DNA from: Lithobates sylvaticus
Taxonomy: Eukaryota; Chordata; Amphibia; Anura; Ranidae
DNA: 64,000 nt
Direction: 5' to 3'
Assembly: GCA_028564925.1 (NCBI GenBank)
Contig: CM053030.1
Span: forward strand, 267,432,199 to 267,496,198
Both the position numbers and the translations under genes were made by a program. A model generated the notes under the pieces. It saw only the letters and a list, made by a program, of their open reading frames with translations. It did no database searches and was not told where the DNA came from. Positions within the stretch are counted from its first letter, which is position 1, and each line of letters opens with the position of its first letter. Of the stretch, positions 57,379 to 64,000 are shown piece by piece.

Positions 57379-58092
57379 GTGGGGACGTATAACACACCTG
57401 TATTTAAATCTTCTTTTCTTTGCCTTGTTACTTAGGCAGAAAATGTTGTTTGATCTTCAATCTTGAATTTGAACTGACTTTTTCTTCTCACACATGACAG
57501 TTGATGGAGTTTAGTTTAGAGGTCTGCACAATGTTTCTATACCAAGAGTGCACCTGATACTTAATAACCTTGTCAGTTTGGCCTCACCCCTATTTACTTT
57601 ATCTCCCCCAGTTTGTTCTTTTAGAATGCTATATAAAAGATGTTACTGCGATTTCTGCACATTTGAATGTTCTAGGGGTTTTTTTTTATGTGCTGTCACT
57701 GGCTGGAGCTGATGCATTGCGCTCCCACCTACTACTCAGGCAGTTTTTTTCTGCTCTGTGTGGTGGGGATATAGCCCTCTGTATGGGCTATGCAATTATT
57801 TTTGTTATGAATGAGGGGAGGGAGTCTTCCCCCTCACCTCATTCCGGGCCGGGTTATGGCCTTATGGTATTAAGCAAACTGCTGATATTTTATTTTTTTC
57901 GTTTTTTCTTCTTCTCTTTCCTTTCTATCTTCCTTTTTCTCCTAGCCTGCCTGTCAATGAGATGTTGCTTCAGGATGTTCTCGGATATATTGACCCTTAT
58001 AATAGGGGATGATCCTATTATGTATTTAGTTACTCCTTTATGTACTGAGGGAAGTGGATATAGGTTGGTCATCGCTCTCTCCCTTTTGCTCC
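57379..58092 (+). other. L1 inter-ORF spacer
   Basis: Non-coding spacer between ORF1 and ORF2. A 176-codon hydrophobic open frame across it (57570-58100) is T-rich chance sequence. Confidence 0.6.
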
Positions 58093-61000
58093 ATGGCTAA
58101 TAATAATTCTACTTGTTCTCCCTTACGCATAATATCTCATAACACTCAGGGGTTAAATTCCCCAGTCAAAAGAAGGAAGGCCTTTCAAGTCTATCGTACT
58201 CGTCGTATTGATGTGGTCCTCCTTCAGGAGACTCATTTTCCTCAGCAATTTACATGCACACTTTCCCACATTTTATTTGGCAAATGCAGAAAACAAAACA
58301 AAGGGGGTGGCGATACTATTTTCCAAACACTGCAAATTTCACTTTAAAATGGAACACAGAGACCCAGAGGGAAGGTTCCTACTAGTTAAAGGTATGATTG
58401 AGGATAAAATATATACATTTATTTCGTACTATGCTCCTAATAGAGGACAGCTACAGTTCTTCCGACAGATGTTCAACATCCTTGACCCATTTATGGAAGG
58501 TGTCATAATTATGGGGGGTGACTCTAATACAGCCTTTGATACTAGTCTAGATAAATCTAAACCACTTAAAGTTCAATCAATTAGTCCTAGGAAATCTAGT
58601 GTACAAATTGCACGATTGATCTTTCAATCGAGACTAACGGACATTTGGAGGGAACTAAATCCAACTGCACGAGATTTTACACACTTCTCAAACCCACATT
58701 TATCTTATTCCCGTATAGATCATATCCTGCTCTCAACGCACCACATTCCATTGGCTATTTCATCATCTATTTTAGAAGTATCCTGGTCAGATCATTCCAT
58801 GGTTCTATTGGTTTTGGGTAAAGATAATCATGGACAACAAGCCTCTCATTGGACTCTCAATCAGTCTATTTTAAGAGATCCCGGCATGGTATCGGAAATA
58901 CAGGAGGCTCTGCGGGAATACTTTCGCCTTAACGATGTGGAAGATGTTTCGGCAGAGACTCTGTGGGCTGCACATAAGGTGACCATTAGGGGTAAACTAA
59001 TTCAAATTGCAGCAAGACGTAAGAAAGAGAGGATGAGAGACATAGAAAGAATGGAGAGAGACTTTACTTCTCTGAGCAAATTGCATAAAAGTGATCCCTC
59101 CAAAGTTTCTAGTTCTACTCTAGATGCTGCTCGAGTGGCTCTAAATTTGGCTCTCACAGCGAAAGCTGATAAATCTATTAGGTGGACTGGGGCCAAGTTT
59201 TATTAGACAAAAGATAGAATTGGTCCCATGCTTGCACACAAATTGTCCCCCAGGTTTCGTTCTCATGCCCTACCCAAAATTAAACAAAAGGATGGCTCCT
59301 TTACCCTGAATCCAAAACGAATAATGAAGGCTTTCCAGGAATTTTATGCTGATTTATATAAAGCAGATAAAAATTCTAACCCCACTAAAGTAGGAGAATT
59401 TCTGGATAATTTGCATTTACCAACACTGACGGACTCTCATAGAGCTGAGATGGAAGCTCCTTTCTCTATAGAGGAGGTGTCAGAAGTTATCAAAACATTA
59501 AAGGGAGGTACAGCACCGGGTCCTGATGGATTTTCCTCACCCTATTATAAAACTTTTTCTGAAATACTACTTCCATACCTTACTAGATTTTTCAATGACA
59601 TGACTAAGGGCACCCCGTTGGGTAACCAACTCAATATGGCATATATAACAGTAATCCCTAAACCAGATAAAGATATCAGTCAGATAGAGAACTACAGACC
59701 TATTTCCCTAATTAATAATGACCTAAAAATATTGACCAAAATATTAGCAAACCGATTAGCGTCCTTTATAGGCATTTATATCCATAAAGATCAGGTAGGG
59801 TTTATCCCTGGTAGGCAGGGTCCTGATCAAGTGAGAAGAGCTGTGGATCTGATAACAGTTATGCAATCGCAATGGGAGGGAGGTCATAAACAAGAAGGCA
59901 TGCTATTATCATTGGATCTTCGGAAGGCCTTTGATTCCGTTTCATGGCCATATCTCTTTGCGGTTCTTAGACACTGGGGATTTGGGCCGAATATTTTAGG
60001 TATACTGGAAGCCCTATATTCTACACCTAAGGCTAGAATCAGACTTCAGGGACTTTTCTCTGACCCCATAGAGATAGCCAGGGGCACTCGTCAGGGATGT
60101 CCCCTATCTCCCCTGATATTTGCAATAATGATTGAATCTTTGGCGATAGCCATTCGTAATGACCCAAACATCAAGGGGATCCGTTGTGGTCCAGCAACTC
60201 ATAAATGCGCACTGTTTGCAGATGATTTATTGCTTTTTGTAACATCCCCAACTTCCTCCTTACCAGAAATATGTACATTGCTCGATAAATTTGGGTTAAT
60301 ATCAGGTCTTAAGGTGAACATGTCTAAATCTCAGGCTCTTAACGTGTCTCTCCCAGACCCTTTAGTTTCTCAACTACAGGAGAAATATGAATTCAGTTGG
60401 AGCATGTCCTCCATTAAATATTTGGGAATTAATATTACTCCCAAGATTGAAAATCTCTACCAAGCAAACTATCCCCCAATGTACCAAAAACTAGAAGCTG
60501 ACCTTAGGAACTGGGGAAATGGAATAAAAAAGGACCACGCCTTTCACACCGTACCCCGTTTAATCTTCCCAAACAAGGGGGGCTAGGCCTACCAAACCTT
60601 CTTTGGTACTACCAAGCGGCTCGGTTAGCACAGCTCTCAGCTATATACCTTAAAACTGAACAACCGGACTGGATAAAAATTGAAAGTCAAGCAGCTCCTA
60701 CATTTACTTTGGAAGATTTATTATGGTGTCCTCCCAAGAGTAGACCCCCCATTCTATCTCCAACTCTCTCTCAATCTCTCTCTATGTGGGATTCACTTAG
60801 GAGGCTTCCTTCCCTGGTCTCTGAACTACAACCATTGGCTAATTTGTTCCGAAATCCCCTGTACAATCATGGCATGGATATTGATGACTTCAAATGGTGG
60901 CTAGACAAGGGGATATATCGCTTAGGACACTTTATATCTTGCACGGGCCCTCTAACTTTTAAACAATTTGTGGAAAAACTGGAGCTCCCTTCTTCGGAAA

Positions 61001-61769
61001 GGAGTAGATTTCATCAGATCTCCAGTTTCATACACTCCATATGGAAAAATAAATTGAATCCCTTGAGAATTACAGCTTATGAAAGCTGGTGTGAACAAGC
61101 CATGGGGCGGAAGGGGGGGATTTCTGTGATCTATGAGTCTCTAGCGTCTAACTCTGATAAACTGCCATACATGCTGGCCTGGGAGAAGGATCTACATACT
61201 GACTGGGAACTGGTAGACTGGTATGAGAACTATTCTCGATCGATCAAAGGCATTGACAATACCTCTCTCATTGAGGCTAACATCAAAATATTTACAAGAT
61301 GTACTTAGTTCCTACAAAATTAGCGGCAATGTATCCTTCCACTTCGCCTCTATGCTTTAGAGGTTGCCAAGGACTGGGCTCTATGATACATATTTGGTGG
61401 GAATGTCCCAAACTCCGGGGATTTTGGAATAGGGTCTTCCATATTATTAGAAAAGTTACGGGTTATGCTGTCCCCCAAACACCAGCGATTGCCTTGCTCA
61501 ATGGATTAGTGCCGCACGTGCCTAAAAACACTAGAAGACTGATTCTATTTATATTAACGGGAGCCAAATTAACCATTGCAAAAGATTGGAAGAAGCCCTC
61601 GGTATCTGTATTGTCCATGAAAAGGAAAATTTCATGGATAATGGAACAAGAGAAAATGGTCAGCTCCCTATTGGACAAGACCACACAATTTGAAATCATA
61701 TGGGATCCCTGGGCTCAGTATCTGGGTATTTCACTGAGGTCAGGCACAGATAGCAATATTAATCGCTGA
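58093..61769 (+). pseudogene. L1 ORF2: endonuclease, reverse transcriptase, C-terminal domain, broken
   Basis: Starts at ATG 58093 with ISHNTQGLNSPVKRR and LLQETHFP, the N-terminus of an AP-type endonuclease. After a frameshift near 58.3 kb come GGDSNTAFD, YSRIDHILLS and SWSDHSMV, all endonuclease landmarks. A stop interrupts the linker at 59204-59206. Reverse transcriptase follows with YRPISLINNDLKILTKILA, GFIPGRQ, SLDLRKAFDSV, GTRQGCPLSP and the catalytic FADD (60214-60225). Near 60.5 kb an internal deletion removes sequence between RT and the C-terminal part (LIFPNKGG then stop). The Cys-rich C-terminal region (CFRGCQGLGSMIHIWWECPKL) is in another frame, to 61769. The enzyme would nick target DNA and copy L1 RNA there; this copy cannot. 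Confidence 0.92.
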
Positions 61770-61892
61770 TCTTTGGATCTTTTATAGGACATAAAGGCAT
61801 CATCTCTTCTTCTTTCTATCTCTTTTCTCTCTCTTCTCAGTTTTTAGTCTTTCCTTTTTATTTTTATTTTTTTATTATTATTATTATTTTTT

Positions 61893-61895
<3 letters not shown>

Positions 61896-61985
<90 letters not shown>
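61896..61985. repeat. (AT)n microsatellite
   Basis: About 45 uninterrupted AT units in the L1 3' UTR, preceded by TTATTATTATTATT. Confidence 0.97.
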
Positions 61986-61989
<4 letters not shown>

Positions 61990-62489
61990 TGACTAGAGTA
62001 TCTTTCCTTGAATTACCTAGGAATTGACAGGTTTTTTACATTAGTATGTCTTACTAAATATAGGATTTTTTCCTGGGCTTAATCCAGTGAGAACATGATG
62101 TTGTATCCATGTTAGAATCTACAATTTTATTTTGTCTGGGCAACTCGAAAAGTTAATAGTATTATATCTTGCTTCTCAGAAGTTATATAGTAAATTCTAT
62201 TCGTTCAAGGGGGGGGGGGGGGTATATGCACCACCTTGGACACAGCTTGATCCCGGTTGGGGTGTCGGAGGGGATGCGGAGTTCCTACCCTTCTTGGAGT
62301 GTTCTGGGATATAGCATACAAATGAGTTGTCACAGCTTAAGTTACATACTTATTTCTTACTTTGTTAAATTCTCAATGTCTCATTGGTATGTTAACTAGT
62401 CACATTTGTTAGATTTACTGTGAATTCTTCTGTAATGATTTTACTTTGTGAAAATAAAAATCTTAATGAGAAAAAATCTATAAAAAAAG

Positions 62490-64000
62490 AAACAGTCTGG
62501 GGGTTCAACTGTTAATAAAAGGCATTCACATCCCATTATATGTTCAAACCAAATGGTCTGTAAGATTTTAAAAACAGAAAATCCACCAGGTCTCCATCTT
62601 TGAAATCTCTCTACTAATATGGCTGCCTCTCCAATGAGGATCAAACTTGTCTATGGCCATAAAAGATGTGCCCTTTGGACTCTTACCGTGGCATAGTGTT
62701 TGGATAAACTATAGGCTCAAGGAGCACCTGGCAAATATTCGTAAGGGCTTCTTGAACCAGTTTCCAACTTGTGGATGGTTCGACCCACATAATGTAGGCT
62801 GCAAGGGCATGTGATCATATAAACCATGTTCTTAGTCAAACAGGTGATAAAAGATTCCACGTCATATGATCGACCAGTAACATTAGAGATAAATGTGGTA
62901 TATTTCCTCTCCTAAAGGCAATTATTTAGACAAACTTCACATTTTCTACGATAGTGGCCCTCGCCCTACAACAAAATCGCAGTAGAAGCTTGGTTTTACT
63001 GGGGGTCTAATTATATTTGGGGCTACTTGACGTTTCAGTGGGGGTGCACTGCTATAGGTGACCCTAGGTTGTTCAGGGAGCAAAGGACCTAGTATTCTGT
63101 CATTTTTTTAGAATGCCCCAATGCTTTCTAAACAAATCTTTTTAATTGAAAAGTGCTGGTCCGTGTAGGTGGTATAGAACAAAAAACGAGAGAAAAAATC
63201 CCCACCTGCTCTTATTCTGGGCTTCAGCAGGTCTTTATTTTTCAATGCAACATCAGTTATGACCCGATCAAGTTCATTGACTGCATAACCTTTCTGTAGG
63301 AAGCGAGTCTTCAAGAAAAATCTGCCTCCTTCAGGAAGTCCACCTGTAAGGAGCAATTCCTCCTTAATCTGAGCAACAGGCTCATTAGGGGCAGACCTAA
63401 GCCAGGACTCTTGATGGCAGCTGTCCGTCCATATGTAGCCATTCCAGTCAGTGCCTTTAAAATATGTGGACGTAAAAAGTCTATAATTTTCTACCCTGAT
63501 TTACAGGTCTAAAAAATGTATGGCAGAGGTGATAGCCTCATGCTGGAGAACAATGCCCTGATCATTGGAGATAAGTTCACCAATGAACAGATCCAAAGAG
63601 GCACGATCTCCTTCCCATAGGAGGAGGACGTCATAAATGTATGGACCCCAGAAGATCAAATTGGTCCTCCTTTGATCATAGATGACTTCCTCCTCCCATT
63701 TGGCCATACTTGGTGCAAACTAGGCACCCATCGTCACTCCTCGACCTTGCAAATAATAAGAGCCATTAAACCAAAAAATAATTGTGGTTCATGGCAAAGT
63801 CAAGGAGGTGGAGAAGGAACTGCCGCTGCAACCTACAGATGCCGAAACCCTCTCCAAGAAACATTTCATGGCCTCTCTGCCATGACGATGAGAAATGATA
63901 GTGTATAAAGTGACAACATTTTACTTAAAGGAGAAAACCCATAAGAACTCAAAAAATCTTCACTTACCTTATCCAGCTGCAGGGTTGTGTGGTAAACCAG
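62490..64000 (-). mobile_element. Penelope-like element, partial, runs off the right edge
   Basis: On the minus strand the order is reverse transcriptase then GIY-YIG nuclease. RT landmarks: an N-side AMKCFLERV, GRGVTMGA, MAKWEEEVIY, then YDVLLLWEGDRASLDLFIGEL and HEAITSAIHFLDL (63501-63707), typical of Penelope elements. Near 62.8 kb MVYMITCPCSLHYVGRT is the GIY-YIG motif of the EN+ lineage, followed by PHWRGSHI-like coding at about 62.6 kb. Parts fall in several frames with stops, so this copy is decayed. Its C-terminal end abuts the L1 tail at about 62.49 kb. Penelope elements are telomerase-related retroelements with a separate nuclease. Confidence 0.85.

Larger units (their letters stand above)
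56989..62470 (+). mobile_element. Long L1-clade LINE, inactive
   Basis: From the gap rightward: the ORF1 C-terminal domain, an inter-ORF spacer of about 0.7 kb, ORF2 with endonuclease and RT, a 3' UTR with an (AT)n tract, and an end near AAAATAAAAATCTTAATGAG. The 5' part is hidden by the gap or lies at 56.1 kb. Several stops, frameshifts and an internal deletion make it inactive. No target duplication could be read because of the gap. Confidence 0.9.

Noticed and set aside
57570-58100. Hydrophobic 176-codon frame as a membrane protein
   Set aside because: Lies in the L1 inter-ORF spacer; hydrophobicity comes from T-rich DNA.
1-64000. CRISPR arrays, tRNA or rRNA genes, bacterial-style operons
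   Set aside because: The tandem arrays have no spacers, no cloverleaf with A and B boxes was recognised, and the coding style is eukaryotic.

Overview
The window reads as repeat-dense vertebrate nuclear DNA. The mix of elements (TTAA-flanked elements beginning CCACTT, TTA/TAA-flanked MITEs, L1-clade LINEs, Penelope-like elements, Tc1 transposons, many hAT-type non-autonomous elements) fits an anuran amphibian, most likely a ranid-type frog. That assignment rests on recollection of repeat styles, not on a search. I saw no bacterial operons, CRISPR arrays, rRNA or tRNA genes. Nearly all long open frames are by-products of tandem repeats or parts of mobile elements.

Host gene: the only host coding sequence I can support is one exon on the minus strand (12376-12582). 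It ends in the opening of a RING-CH finger (CKICFQGPEQ) followed by a splice donor, and reads as exon 1 of marchf11, a membrane E3 ubiquitin ligase gene. No later exon is visible, so 1-12375 is probably intron 1 and everything right of about 12.7 kb is upstream flank.

Layout. 0-12.3 kb (putative intron): a minus-strand L1 3' fragment, a hAT-like element with an inner minisatellite (1.5-2.7 kb), several MITEs, and a hAT-like element (7594-8532) holding ten exact 51-bp repeats plus a palindrome. 12.7-19.76 kb: a very large 61-68 bp minisatellite beginning about 150 bp upstream of the marchf11 start, split by two hAT-type insertions with perfect 8-bp target duplications. 20.5-21.4 kb: a complex fold-back. 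22.1-22.8 kb: a family-C MITE and a 31-bp minisatellite. 23.6-31.7 kb: a complete-length Ty3/Gypsy element on the minus strand with about 1 kb LTRs, a PNMA-like gag and a tRNA-Pro-type primer site; it is young and broken in a few places. 31.7-35.95 kb: nested MITE, Tc1, hAT and L1 insertions. 37.0-37.8 kb: a C-poor minisatellite. 38.2-39.3 kb: a Tc1 remnant inside a MITE. 39.93-42.69 kb: a 2.76-kb fold-back hAT-like element with a huge palindrome. 42.8-43.5 kb: a TTAA element. 44.0-45.6 kb: an end-to-end Tc1 copy with a decayed transposase. 47.2-47.9 kb: a G-poor minisatellite. 48.9-49.5 kb: a TA-flanked MITE. 51.0-51.9 kb: a hAT element with a nested MITE. 52.0-53.1 kb: a minus-strand Tc1 remnant. 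53.1-56.1 kb: TTAA elements with an inner minisatellite. 56.1-62.5 kb: a long L1 with a 500-bp assembly gap. 62.5-64 kb: a Penelope-like element on the minus strand, running off the window.

Functionally this is one developmental-type host gene 5' end embedded in layered transposon insertions. Target-site duplications allow the order of many insertions to be read directly.
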